Shown: positions 10,160 to 20,640 of the stretch, piece by piece
Position numbering within the stretch: position 1 is the first letter of the stretch
How the letters are laid out: each line of letters opens with the position of its first letter
NCBI GenBank assembly: GCA_032622095.1
Contig: CP136069.1
Span: 50,268,760-50,332,759 of the forward strand
From: Siphonodentalium dalli
Taxonomy: Eukaryota; Mollusca; Scaphopoda; Gadilida; Siphonodentaliidae
DNA length: 64,000 bases
Direction: 5' to 3'
Notes under the pieces: generated by a model
The model's input: the letters and a program-made list of their open reading frames with translations, nothing else
What the model was told of the DNA's origin: nothing
The model's database searches: none
Made by a program: the position numbers and the translations under genes

Positions 10160-12660
10160 TCAATTCAATTCAATTTTATTTAGTAATATATAACAAACAT
10201 GATAATGTATAATACAAAAATCAAACAAAATATAGTATATATTACTGGGAGATGGCATGACCTACTGGTCGTCTTCCTGCACACTCCCAAACTTAGATAA
10301 TTATATTCCGACTCTGATCCCAAATGACAGCATATAATGGTGATACAAGTTTTTTTTTATCTATAGTAGTGTAGACAACGATACTTTTGTGGTTTAGTTT
10401 TTTCCATAGCCTAAGTGGCAATATCGTTCAATTATGATATATAATATAAATTTTGGTATAATATAAGACTGATGATATAGTTGTATTCTTCACACATAAT
10501 GGGCGTACATGCGTTGGATTCACTTAACAATTCTTACATATATATAGTTGATTCATCCATGAACGGATAACAGTCGAAACAGTGTAGGTTTTTACAAAGA
10601 ACACTGTCAAGATAGCTGCTTATGATATCTTCAGATACGTCTCGTTTAAATTTGGAACGTGGTAAAACTAACTGTAAAGATGTATCTAGTTCTTTCCAAA
10701 GTTTCGGGAAGATATGGTAAGGGAGGTTTTCGGTGAAGGATGTTCTAGATTTTGTTCCACCTAATTTGCCACTTTGTCTTGTTACCATTGTTGGGTTGTG
10801 ATATATGCGATAAGTGTTCTGAAATGAGATAGGTAGTTGGTTGCAGAACCAATCGTTCATGAATTGATAGGTGCGTAATTTATAAAGATCGTGAGCTTTT
10901 AGTATATTACTTTTTTTAAAGAGTGGATCGGTGTGGCTGTTATATCTTTTATTATGTATAATGCGAATTGCCTTTTTCTGCAATACTATTAATTTATTAA
11001 ACGTATTCGAATTTCCCCAAATTTCTATGCCATATGTTAGGTGACTATGAATTAGACTGTAATACAACTGTCGTAAATTCCTTTCTGGAAGAATGTGTTT
11101 AACTCTGTTAATTGCATATAGAGCTCTAGACATTCTTGTTGCAATTAAAGCCGTGTGGTTGTTGAATGTTAAATTTTCGTCCAGATGAATACCAAGGAAT
11201 TTGAAGGATTTTTCTTTGCAGTTGCTTCCTATTCTTTCAATTATTTGACCATTTATCTGTAGAGTATGTTTCGTGCAATTATAGTTTCCACCAGTTGGTT
11301 GAAATAAAATATATTTGGTTTTCTTGGCATTTAATGACAGTTTGTTTGCCTTGCACCATTGATTGAGTAATTCAAGTTGAATATTTGTGCGCTTAAAAAG
11401 TAAATCTAAATTATGATGAGACGCATATACAGTGGTATCATCTGCAAATGATAAAAGGGATAATGATGTACTCCGGTGCATGTCATTCACATAGATAAGA
11501 AAAAGTAAAGGGCCTAAGATAGATCCCTGAGGGACACCAGTTGTAATATGGATTTCACTTGATACACAACCGTCTAAATCTACATATTGCACTCTATCTC
11601 TTAAGTAACTCTCGAACCAATGTTTTATATTGCCTCGAACTCCATAAAATTCAAGTTTAGATAATAGTATATCGTGATTTATGGTATCGAAAGCTTTTGA
11701 GAAGTCAATAAAAGTGGTTAATGTACAATCTTTTGATTTCTTGTCATTATTAATCACAATGTCGTTAAGAAGTCGGATTATTGGGTGAACTGTAGAATGG
11801 CCTCTCCGGAAGCCATATTGTTCTTTATAGAATTTATCATGGAAAAATTCCACTAACCTGTTACATACCACTTTCTCTAGGATTTTAGAAAATGTGGGAA
11901 GAATACTAATTGGACGATAATTTTGAATCATATTTCTTTCATTGGATTTAAATAGAGGAATAACTCTAGCTATTTTCATCTCTTTTGGAACAATGCCTGC
12001 CTCTAATGAATTATTTATTATATGACATAGAGGTATTGAAATTTCCTCAATAATTTGTTTCAATAAACCTGCTGAAATCCCCTTGTTATCTTTGCTTTGT
12101 TTATTCTTCATTTTGTTAACAATATAACCCAATTCTTCTACGGTGGTGGGCCGCACGAACATACTTCTAATTTCAGGTTGGCCAAGATAGCTTGAGAAAT
12201 CCATATTAGAGTTAGTCGATATTTTATCTGCTTCGCGTTCGCCGATTGTTGAGAAGAATTTGTTAAATTCTTCAGACACTTGTTGTTTATTGTGGATAGG
12301 TTTCCCTTCAATCACAAAAATGTGGGGGTATTGAGGTTTCTTATTGCTCTTTTGAATGACTTCGCGTAATATGTTCCAAGTTTTTTTCATGTCAGATCTA
12401 CAAGAGTTCAGAATATTCTCATAGTATGTCCGTTTGCTGTATCTTTTAATTCGATTAAAATATCTGCAATACTCCTTATATAGTTCAATATTACCGTCAG
12501 TGGGGTTCTTCAATTTCTTTCTATATAATTTATCTTTGTGCAAAGACGATTTAAGGAGCCCACCGGTCATCCAAGGCTTTAGTTTTATGTGTTTTCGTTT
12601 GATAGAAACGCAATGTTAGACTGGTCTCCCTGATCGACTCAAATGTATCATGTCATACAC
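10160..12660 (-). mobile_element. 5'-truncated non-LTR retrotransposon (LINE)
   Basis: The element lies on the minus strand: reverse transcriptase frame at 12570-10534, then about 370 bp of AT-rich 3' sequence, ending near 10160 in a short AATTG-type direct repeat (TTGAATTGAATTGAATA on the minus strand). Short simple-repeat tails are known from CR1/L2-group and related LINEs. Upstream of the reverse transcriptase there is only a short linker, so the endonuclease domain and any ORF1 are missing, as expected for truncated target-primed insertions. I found no convincing target duplication, and the 5' junction (about 12620-12660) is approximate. Confidence 0.85.
10534..12570 (-). CDS. LINE reverse transcriptase (ORF2 C-terminal part)
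   Basis: The frame gives 678 residues from the first ATG and ends at a stop at 10534. It encodes the RNA-dependent DNA polymerase used for target-primed reverse transcription. Visible motifs are NYRPISILP at about 217-225, YGFRRGHST (252-260), FIDFSKAFDTINHD with the first catalytic Asp (287-300), GVPQGSILGPLLF (345-357) and FADD with the catalytic Asp pair (375-378). The thumb-like region FLGIHLDENLTF and a conserved LINE C-terminal region (YSLIHSHLTYGIEIWG) follow. The open frame continues 15 codons upstream (12571-12615) through IKLKPW, a typical endonuclease-RT linker, to a stop at 12616-12618. The ATG is therefore probably an internal Met. The style suggests the Jockey/CR1/L2 group, but the exact clade is not assignable by eye. 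The lack of internal stops suggests a young insertion. It is probably not independently mobile. Confidence 0.9.
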   Translation of the reverse strand: MTGGLLKSSLHKDKLYRKKLKNPTDGNIELYKEYCRYFNRIKRYSKRTYYENILNSCRSDMKKTWNILREVIQKSNKKPQYPHIFVIEGKPIHNKQQVSEEFNKFFSTIGEREADKISTNSNMDFSSYLGQPEIRSMFVRPTTVEELGYIVNKMKNKQSKDNKGISAGLLKQIIEEISIPLCHIINNSLEAGIVPKEMKIARVIPLFKSNERNMIQNYRPISILPTFSKILEKVVCNRLVEFFHDKFYKEQYGFRRGHSTVHPIIRLLNDIVINNDKKSKDCTLTTFIDFSKAFDTINHDILLSKLEFYGVRGNIKHWFESYLRDRVQYVDLDGCVSSEIHITTGVPQGSILGPLLFLIYVNDMHRSTSLSLLSFADDTTVYASHHNLDLLFKRTNIQLELLNQWCKANKLSLNAKKTKYILFQPTGGNYNCTKHTLQINGQIIERIGSNCKEKSFKFLGIHLDENLTFNNHTALIATRMSRALYAINRVKHILPERNLRQLYYSLIHSHLTYGIEIWGNSNTFNKLIVLQKKAIRIIHNKRYNSHTDPLFKKSNILKAHDLYKLRTYQFMNDWFCNQLPISFQNTYRIYHNPTMVTRQSGKLGGTKSRTSFTENLPYHIFPKLWKELDTSLQLVLPRSKFKRDVSEDIISSYLDSVLCKNLHCFDCYPFMDESTIYM

Positions 12661-13031
12661 ACATACACTAAATGTATATGCAGAAAATTCAAGGAAGACA
12701 TACACAATTGTGGAATTTTTTTATTATAAAAAGCTTCACTTGTGGTGTTGTAATAGTAGTTTATGGATGGCTAAAGTTCGCGAATATTGAATTCAAATCA
12801 TGCTTCCGTGGTCCGTCGATCACTGATGCGAAAACAAATTCAGAATTCTCGGACAGCCGTATATAGTGCATATATACAGTGATTTGTAGTGAAATAGCTC
12901 TTAGGAAGCGGGGGATTTTCATCCCCACTTTAACAAATTATGGACGGAAAACACAGCACGGGTTGGACTTTTCCATTTTAATTATGTGTAGTATCCATTG
13001 TGAAGGTATGTAACCACGTGGTGTCGGTTCA
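12661..13031. other. Unannotated stretch between LINE and fold-back
   Basis: AT-rich sequence with no recurrent repeat or convincing frame. The 64-codon plus frame at 12672-12866 lacks any recognisable feature. Confidence 0.4.
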
Positions 13032-13300
13032 ATAAGCGAGATCACTGAGTCGCGGCCGTATTGCATTCATCCAGCTCCGTTCCGTGGTTTCAGAGATTCA
13101 TGCATCCAGCCGGGTTCAGTGGTTTTAGTGCTATACAGGTCAAAGTTCTGGACTTGCATTTCCACATATGGAGGTTTTGAATATTCATGACTTCCATATA
13201 TGGAAATGCTACTCCAGAACTTTGACATGTAACACTATAAAACCACGGAACCGGGCCTGGTGTGTCCGATATATGGCCGCGATTTAGTGACAGGTCGTAT
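13032..13300. mobile_element. Fold-back element FBa copy B
   Basis: An inverted repeat starts ATAAGCGAGATCACTGAGTC, then CGCGGCCGTATTG, CCGTTCCGTGGTTT and CAAAGTTCTGGA. After a TCCATATATGGA-type centre it is mirrored by CTCCAGAACTTTGACATGTA, ACCACGGAACCGGGC, TATGGCCGCGAT and TTAGTGAC. It matches copies A (6481) and C (28886). No coding capacity. The left terminus agrees with both ends of copy C, which supports that end; the right terminus has diverged. Confidence 0.8.
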
Positions 13301-13907
13301 TGCCGGCAGACATAATTATTCTACGAAAGCGGCATTCCGCCGGTTACATGTTGGCCATTTGTGGCACTTTTAAATATTATTTGTTTTATTCATGGATATA
13401 TTCACCGGGAACTCCACACACGCCTCGTAGAATACCGTACGCTGCGAGGTTCATGCTAGGTTCAGGTCGGTCAATTCTTTTATCAAAATTTAATGTCACT
13501 GTTCTGGTAAGTTATGGGTTAATAGTGTCATTTTTCTTCGGCGGGGACGTACCCCTAACATGGGTCGGTTCTCTGTGTATCCCTGTGCATGTCGGTCGAT
13601 ATGGTCACTAATTTAGCTCCTAAATATTCCTGGAGTGGTCCGGGCCGTACGAGTGCGGGCGGAGCTGTGCGGATTTTAATCACATCGAGATACACCATCA
13701 TTATTCACTCCAACAGTATGACAGTAACCGCATGTATCTATGTTTATATACTTGCATTGTGAAGGTATGCCAAATATTTGGCATTTATATAGAGCCACAC
13801 ACATACATACGCTTATTGTGCACATATGTTTACCAATGACACTATGTTATGATTCCATTATCTACTTAATTGGTGGTTAAGTCGTGTATATACAGAGTAA
13901 ATTTTCA
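13301..13907. other. Unannotated stretch
   Basis: It contains one 103-codon plus-strand frame (13300-13611) without recognisable motifs. No repeat shared with the rest of the window was seen. Confidence 0.4.
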
Positions 13908-13966
13908 TCGAATGTCAACTTTTCTCCACTGAACATGATGTTCAGTGGAGAAAAGTTGACATTCGA
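13908..13966. repeat. Perfect 59-nt palindrome
   Basis: The left arm 13908-13936 (TCGAATGTCAACTTTTCTCC then ACTGAACAT) is exactly complementary to 13938-13966, separated by a single G at 13937. Twenty-nine bp arms with a one-base centre and no mismatch are far beyond chance. It matches no other repeat here and carries no flanking duplication that I can see. It could be a very small fold-back insertion or a local templated inversion. Confidence 0.95.
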
Positions 13967-14645
13967 AGCGAGTCATGCCTGTGTGCGATGCATCAAATTG
14001 GCCTAATAAAACCCAGAATAATGTATACTTCTCCTCCGAGCACCAAACTGAGAAATAATGAGCTAACAGTGCACCACCCACTGACATTTATACTCAGGCA
14101 TGTGTACTCCAAGAATATCTTACACGAACGCATGCACAGTGGTCGGTGAAAGAATCTGCTCGGCTAATGTTTGCTAGAAAACCCAATTCTCAATATTTGT
14201 CAGGTGTTATGATGGAGGTGTATTCCGCAGCACTCACAGAAGCAATTACATGTATATGTTGTTTACGGTAAAGGTTAATGTCGTCTTTTAATCAATTTCC
14301 CGTCCGCCAGCACATATACCACTATAGGTCACACACGGTGACACATCTACCGGTCGAACCCATTCCTCATGGCTGGTTAATCCGTCTCTGTGGCTAAATC
14401 GGCCAATTCTCATTAATTATAACGAGTAGTGACATTAGAGTGGCATTGTAGTTTTGATGTATTTATCTCAGCAAGTAAAAGGGACATAATAAGACACTCG
14501 CATTGGGTAGATATTAAAAAAAGAAAAGTTTTTCGCAACCATGTTCGGTAAGAACAGGATGGAAAATTAGATAAACTTTGTACTTATTTTTATTATTGAC
14601 AAATCTTCAATGATGAGACGTGTTAAAACCTTTGTTATGTAATGT
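13967..14645. other. Unannotated stretch
   Basis: Unique-looking AT-rich sequence. No supported gene or repeat. Confidence 0.4.
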
Positions 14646-14801
14646 ACAGTAATGCCCACAGTAATTGACCACTTAACCACAACAGAATTATGGGCGAGAG
14701 CTTTCCGATGAATGGCAACAAGCCATATTTCTGACTAAATCCTGAAAAATTATCCATAATTCTGCTGTGGTTAAGTGGTCAATTACTTTGGGCATTCTGT
14801 A
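14646..14801. mobile_element. Small MITE with TACAG..AATGCCCA inverted ends
   Basis: The left arm (TACAGTAATGCCCA, TAATTGACCACTTAACCACA, then ACAGAATTATGG) is mirrored by CCATAATTCTGCTGTGG, TTAAGTGGTCAATTA and TTGGGCATTCTGTATA. The unique centre is GAGAGCTTTCCGATGAATGG plus AACAAGCCATA. The centre and right arm recur at 32285-32396 with the left arm deleted. Length is about 155 bp with no coding capacity. TA at each border could be a TA target duplication (Tc1/mariner-like), but this is not decisive. Confidence 0.75.
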
Positions 14802-15294
14802 TATATTTCCGTTATAGTCTGTTACAGTGCCGGCCATTTAACAACCAACAGTTTGAACAAAGTCTGATTAAATTGTGAATGTCTACATTATACAAGGCCA
14901 TCACAAAGAAAAAAAATATTCCGGAGAAAATACCCCCACATATTTTCAACTAAAACATTTTATTTGCAATTGTATTTGGTTATAAAAAAGACTTTCACTA
15001 TAACAGTAATGTTACATAACAATGGTTTCAACATACGAAATCTCGTCACTGGAGAGTTGTCAATAATAAAAAAAAAGAAAGATAAAAAGTCTATCTATTT
15101 TCCATGTTTCTCCTCATGATAATAGTATTAAACACCTTTACCTACTTTACCTTTACCTTTACCCACTGCGAGTGCATTTTATCCCTTTAATCGTCATATA
15201 TATTTCGAATATGTATACTAATCAATAGTGCCCCATTTCCGTTGTGGTCCGGTGCGTCCGGTGATTGTGTAGAAATAGGTTATCCACATACTAT
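14802..15294. other. Unannotated stretch
   Basis: It contains A-rich runs and a short CTTTACC direct repeat near 15136-15165. Nothing else recognised. Confidence 0.4.
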
Positions 15295-15565
15295 ATATAT
15301 GTTACTCCAGAGTACCCAGACAGTATATCCAGAGTACCTGGACAGGTACTCTACGTAGTACCTGGATATGTGTTACTCCAGACAGGTACTCCAGAGTACC
15401 CGGACAGTTACACCAGAGTACCACAGAGTACCCGGATCGACAGGTACCGGTACTCCATAGTACATGGACAGGCAGTCTGAGTCTGCGAAGTACCTGGACA
15501 GGCACTCCGTGCACATTTTTGGTACTGCCCGTGCGACAGGTATATAGTACATATACGTAAGTACT
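15295..15565. repeat. GTACC/GGACAG-rich irregular short repeats
   Basis: The motifs GAGTACC, CAGGTACT, ACCTGGACAGG and TACTCCAGAG recur at irregular spacing. This looks like a decayed tandem array of roughly 25-40-bp units. Overlapping frames on both strands (15265-15624) translate the repeat and are not supported as genes. Confidence 0.7.
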
Positions 15566-17901
15566 CCGTGGTACCTGCATGGGGTTTTAAGAGTGCATAC
15601 AATTTTGCCAGGGAAAGTTGCCATTTATCGGTTATTTCTTGGCCGCGGTATAGGGTTCTTTAAAGATGTTCTATCTCTCCCCAGCAAGTTGTATATATAT
15701 TCCAGGGTGTATAAAATAATAGATATGAATCGAAGTCACCTGTCCGGAAAGTCTTGTATCAATTTGATTTTGCTCGTGTCACCGATGGTCGATTTGTGGT
15801 TCTCTCAGTACTAAGATTGCAGATGTCGACACAAAGACATGCAGATCGGTACCCTGTCGGATTATATCCCCCGATCGCATCGAATATGTAAATCAGAGGT
15901 TAATACAGTATATATATTTATAACCAGTTGTACATAATTCGTTTGAATGTTTGGGGAAAGACAATATCAAAACATACCAAAGGTGGCGAATTTCAACAAA
16001 TTTTGTCAACATTCTGCTCTGTGTACGTCTAAAAACGCAGTTTGTTATTTATAATTGATCATATATTATCGATCATTTCTTTTCGTTTCCATTGGGTTGA
16101 CAAGACTCTGCTAATCGGATTCGATACTGTGTTATATTATGATCACCGAGTCCTTGTGTCGTATAACTGCATAATTATTTCGTCGTATCAACGCGCTCAT
16201 TTGAGTCTGCATGCAAAAACAGTGCCAAATAAACTAATGCGGAAATATTACGACCTGATGTTAACTTATCGTTGTATAATTATTATGCTACCTACGTGGA
16301 ATGTGTGCTCATCACGACTTGATTGCTTCGTACCCAATTCGGAGCATGTACCCAGCACAATCTTATAATTGTGATATCATAAGATACTACATTATAGTCT
16401 TCTGATTGCTGCATGTCATCGTGTACACATAGCATAATATAGCTCAAGGTTATACTCGGCATATGTGTTTGATGTTTATGTGCACCACAGTATATATCAT
16501 CATCTTGTGAATGCCAGGTACCGATGCTGCATGAATAGAACCACTGATTTCGGTTGGCAGTCGCGAATTTCTTCATTGGAAACCTAACTGTAGCTCTGTT
16601 GTCTGCTGGTACACAAACGATTCCAGATATCGAGCTTGCCAACCACCAGCAGAGAAATGATATACGCAACAGTCATGCAATATGTAAACGCCACATAACA
16701 GCATTCACATGTGGCGACAGGGGGTTTCGATCTCTATAGTCTCACCAAAAAATTGTGGTCAGAATTCTCAGTGCTTGTTGTGAAATGTGTTGTTTTTAGA
16801 TCAAAAATCTAATATTTTTGTTTTATGCCAATTATGACAAAGTGGATGTCGGATCTAGTAACTTAAAACGGTTCACAGACGCCACACTGGCTCACAGGAC
16901 TGGCAGATAAAAACCAGTATGATATCAAACTCCATACATCGCCCTCTACGTTATCACTGCGATATAGCACTGCCACAAGGATGGTACTTTGCAGACGATA
17001 AATATATTTTTACATATCGTCGCGGAACAATATTTAGTCTTGTTTTGACCACCAAATTTAAAAGTTTGCAATAATGGTAATTCTTTCGGTATTGATAAGA
17101 ACAATATGAACTGAGCCAGACAATTTTAATCCTAAAACATAAGAACTAAAAACACGTAAGAAATCCTTACCAATTAATGTCCTTATGGCAGTGGTATCTC
17201 AGCGGAGCGATGGGAGATAACTCTGCCTGGAGTTTGGTATGATATACGGTAAGTCAACTGACAACCGGAAGGTGTGAACCCACGTCTATCTGACGGCTAT
17301 CGTCAACAAAGGAATACAAAATAGAAAAACGGCTGGTTGTTCTGTTGTCATACATATCATTTTTCACATGATAAGAGTATAAAATATGTGTATGCATGCA
17401 TATCGTGATAAAAGAGGAAGGTATAGCTGTAAGACATATTAAAGAGATGGGGGTGTTTAAGGTTCTTGTGCCCAATTTGTACCGGTATACTGGTTTCCTC
17501 TTCCGTCATGATAAAAGTTGTGAGGCATGAACCAGGAGCGGTTTATAGAAATTTGGAAAAGAGATTTGAACGTACATATATACCAAATTTAAGTTAGATA
17601 AATATATAATTTGGAACAGAAGATTCCCACATTTTAGAAATGTCGAAATGACATCAGAGAGCGTCATCAGTTGCTAGCGCTTGATTTATGGTTCCCCAAA
17701 CGGTTGCCACATTATTCCGTTTCGGCATAAAACAACATTGTTCTGATAGTTTGATTTTCAACCAGTGTTTGTTGTGAAATGTGTTGTTTTAGACCAAAAG
17801 TCGAATATTTTTGTTCCAAAAGAAAAGACATCCGCCCGTAATTCCGTCGAGTCTTCGTGTGCCCGTCACTGTCACACAATATGGGTAAATACATTCATTG
17901 T
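15566..17901. other. Long stretch without supported genes
   Basis: Frames of 60-125 codons occur (for example 16042-16368 plus, 16292-16669 minus) without recognisable domains. Two short related segments, TGTTGTGAAATGTGTTGTTTT at 16778 and 17769, belong to the edge of the repeat E family listed at 18290, each followed by a (T)AGAYCAAAARTC(G/T)AATATTTTTGTT-like sequence. Otherwise nothing recognised. Confidence 0.45.
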
Positions 17902-18110
17902 GTAATCAACTCCTCCCACAATTTCGGATGTATAGAGCATTGAAACTTTAGGATTTTGATACAAATATGTTTGCTGATGTGCAATATGCATATGGACGAC
18001 GTATGATATTGTTTTTCGAGTTATTCCCCTTGCTTGACAAAGTAAAATTGGACCATTTTGAGTTTGGTTATTCACCTTCAATTTAGTAATCAACTCCTCC
18101 CACAATTTCG
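17902..18110. repeat. 25-bp exact direct repeat, 184 bp apart
   Basis: GTAATCAACTCCTCCCACAA followed by TTTCG is identical at 17902-17926 and 18086-18110, with similar flanks (GGATGTATAGAG versus AATGTAGATAAT). The translated minus-strand frames repeat the same short peptide, showing a local duplication and not a gene. Confidence 0.7.
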
Positions 18111-18289
18111 AATGTAGATAATAGGATATTGTTTTGAAGGTTTTGATTTGCGGTACCTGTTTGGGCATTCCTACCCAAAGGGGTGCAATGAGATTGCCCG
18201 AACTTTGGAATTGGAGTTTGGTTCAATGTAGGTGCAGTTGGAAACACGGGTAACCATGGCACAAAGTAGCTAGACTCCTTAGCTCTGTA

Positions 18290-18690
18290 TAGGGGCAAAG
18301 GGGTTGGTGTCTGACCCCAACTTTGATCAAAATTTCCAACAATTGGAAATTTCATACCTGACACAACATTAGTTGCAAATTTCACACCAACAATAATTTG
18401 AAATTGTTCTCGTAGTTCGATTTTTCAACAATTTATTAGTGGATAACTTGTTGTTTTTAGACCAATATTTGCATATTTTCTTACTTTAATAGTGAAAATT
18501 GTGAACTGAAATTGCCATCAGTTGGAATTTTCCAACAATATATGGGGTGTTATGTTGGAAACTTCCAACACTTGGAAAGCTTGAGGCCAGTCTAGATACT
18601 AGGATTTTGCAATTTTCAGGTTCAGATTAAAAATATTTCTCACGCCGGACCAAACCATAGTCGGCTCGGTGTGTTCTGGTTTCTCCCACG
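18290..18690. repeat. Interspersed repeat E, copy 1
   Basis: The copy carries TTCCAACAATTGGAAATTTC, GTTTTTAGACCAATATTTGC, TTGGAAACTTCCAACACTTG, CAGTCTAGATACTAGGATTT and the GCCGGACCAAACCATAG end. The same string of motifs recurs, partly inverted, at 31255-31690, 36640-36858, 37339-37760 and 40540-40760. Shorter fragments lie near 51330, 53780 and 54250. It is rich in self-complementary GGAAATTTCC blocks. No frame or clear terminus is seen; the class is unknown. Confidence 0.7.
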
Positions 18691-18879
18691 TGGCCAGTCA
18701 AAACTCATTTTTAAGACATACAAATCTCGAATTTTATGCCCAGGAAACTATATAAAGAGCTGGGCAATCATTAAGCTATAAATCGATCTAAAACCATGTT
18801 GATAATTTAATTTACTATCGCTACATTGTGCATTTTGATAGCTGAAGGTATGCATGGTCAATACATATATAACTGTACG

Positions 18880-19080
18880 GGCCAGGGGACTGGGAGGGTA
18901 GCAGCCCCCAAACTTTTTGAAGGCTCAAAATTCGAGCAATTTTCGGGCAAATTGGAGATATTTTCGGTCAAATTCGGAAAATTTTCGGGCAAATGATGGC
19001 AGATTACAGTATTTTTCATATTTCTGCATGAATTATACAAATTTAAGGTTAATTTGAATCTATTTTGTTAAATTTCTGTG
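18880..19080 (+). repeat. Interspersed repeat F, copy 1
   Basis: It is built of TTTTCGGGCAAATT / TTTTCGGTCAAATT units, then TACAGTATTTTTCATATTTC and TTAAGGTTAATTTGAATCTA. It is matched in reverse orientation at 40335-40500. It abuts the TTAA element at 19125. Confidence 0.75.
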
Positions 19081-19124
19081 TACATACACGATATATTCTA
19101 CAAAAACTGTGTTACAACCATTAA

Positions 19125-19609
19125 AGGTACGGTTGGCCTTGGCGGTGGGTATCCTGTGAAAATATTTATACCCGTCAAAAACCGCCACAAACAGAAAGAA
19201 CATCAAAATGTAGACAGACTTTGTCCGTATACAAATAAGAAATATCGCATAAACAGTATGTTATTGTCATCTGTTTGACCATTGTTATGTAAACAAAAGC
19301 ATAAAAAGTAACTTTTATGGTGTTTGTTTATATTATGATGGTAAACATAAAGAGCGTTCTTTGTTGGTGAATTCCTGATATGGAACTAATAAAGAGCGTG
19401 TTTGCCATTTGTGTGTGCTTAGCCAGTAGCATTATGCTGTCTTCTGAACACAATCAGGCTCTTGCTTAGGTAAAATATAGTAGGTCTTTGTGATAACATG
19501 CTGTTTACGCGATGGCCATGGTATATATGAACGAAACTGTATGCGTTTTAATGTTTACGGTGATTGGAACAAATATGAATATTTTCGACAACTAAGGCCT
19601 CACGTGCCT
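19125..19609 (+). mobile_element. TTAA-flanked MITE family II, copy 1
   Basis: It begins AGGTACGGTTGGCC after TTAA (19121-19124) and ends GGCCTCACGTGCCT before TTAA (19610-19613), giving a 485-bp element. Internal landmarks are GGCGGTGGGTAT, CCGTCAAAAACCGCCA, AACAGTATGTTATTGTCA and repeated AAAGAGCGT. The same order is found in 51795-52319 and, truncated, in 29437-29580. No coding capacity. TTAA at both borders is the hallmark of piggyBac-type target choice; the transposase is inferred to act in trans. Confidence 0.85.
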
Positions 19610-19613
19610 TTAA

Positions 19614-20399
19614 TATATCATGTAAAAAGCCTCAGCCCCCATAACAATTTCGGCGCCGTACGCCTATGGGTCAATGGGCAGTCTGGTGAGTCGAGTAATA
19701 TGCCGGTATACATGGCTCTTGAAACAACATGCTGAAATATAAACAGCAGGGCAAACTAGGATATCTATAACATTGACCATATGCTGCGTCCGCACGTGTT
19801 TACACTCGTAGAGTTCAAGTTCTGTGTATACGGTGGCATGTGCATGGAAACTCTGCAAAACACTTATGAAGAAATGAGTTCAATATGTCTCGATTAGGCC
19901 GATCTCCCCCGCGGACAGAGGTTGGGATATATATTATTATTATTTCTCCACGTCTTTTATTGTTTAATGTGTTACTCCACCGACGGTTCTCAGAATTTGG
20001 TCGATGGCCACATACAGTTGGGTCACAAGCCAAAGGATTAACGTGTCATTGAATTTCTACAGCATTCCGTGAGTAAATTCATTTGTAAATATTATGCGAA
20101 ACGCCGATGCCTTTCGGACGTTCGACGACATTTTGTGATTTAGTATTTCCAAAAGTCCTTGACCTTGACCCAGGGCTTGTGCATATTACAAGTAAACCTT
20201 TGTTACTTGCACTTGGTCAGGCTTTTATCGGTAAAATTGTCGTTTTCTGTGGACTACATAGCAGACTAACCGATGTTATGTTTCCCCGATGCTTCAAGGG
20301 TTATTCAAAGTGCATGTTTTCAGGGTTTCCACTTCCTGTTAAACAACAGTTTTGTATAACACGTACATATATAGAGAGGATCTCTAATGAGTTGCAATT
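19614..20399. other. Unannotated stretch
   Basis: A plus-strand 175-codon frame (20107-20634) begins here with no recognised domain and runs into the low-complexity block that follows. It is not supported as a gene. Confidence 0.4.
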
Positions 20400-20640
20400 C
20401 TATCAGGGGGGGGGGGATTTTTTCGGGCATATATGCCTGGGTGGGTGTGTGGTCGATGGGACCAACGAAAAAAAAATTCCGCAACGCACAGCTAGGGTGT
20501 CCAAAAATGGTCGAAAAAAACTGCCGAAAACGGAAAAAAATTTGGACGCGGGAGTGGGTGGATCCCAACAAGGGTCGAAAGGAAAAAAAAATCAGCATAC
20601 GTGCCTGAATTTTTTTCCGACCCCCACCCCCTGACTCTAT
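20400..20640. repeat. G-tract followed by A-rich, CGAAAA-type low-complexity block
   Basis: A run of about ten G at 20406 is followed by AAAAAAAATT, GTCGAAAAAAAC, CCGAAAACGGAAAAAAA and a matching TTTTTTTCCGACCCCCACCC end, giving weak inverted complementarity with the G-rich start. It may be a decayed DNA element. Frames on both strands are composition artefacts. Confidence 0.45.

Noticed and set aside
17180-17275. Possible tRNA-like sequence (TGGTATCTCAGCGG and GGTGTGAACCC)
   Set aside because: The A-box spacing is wrong and no cloverleaf could be formed by eye.
20107-20634. 175-codon plus-strand frame
   Set aside because: Half of it translates an A-rich, G-tract-containing low-complexity block that is open on both strands, with no recognisable domain.
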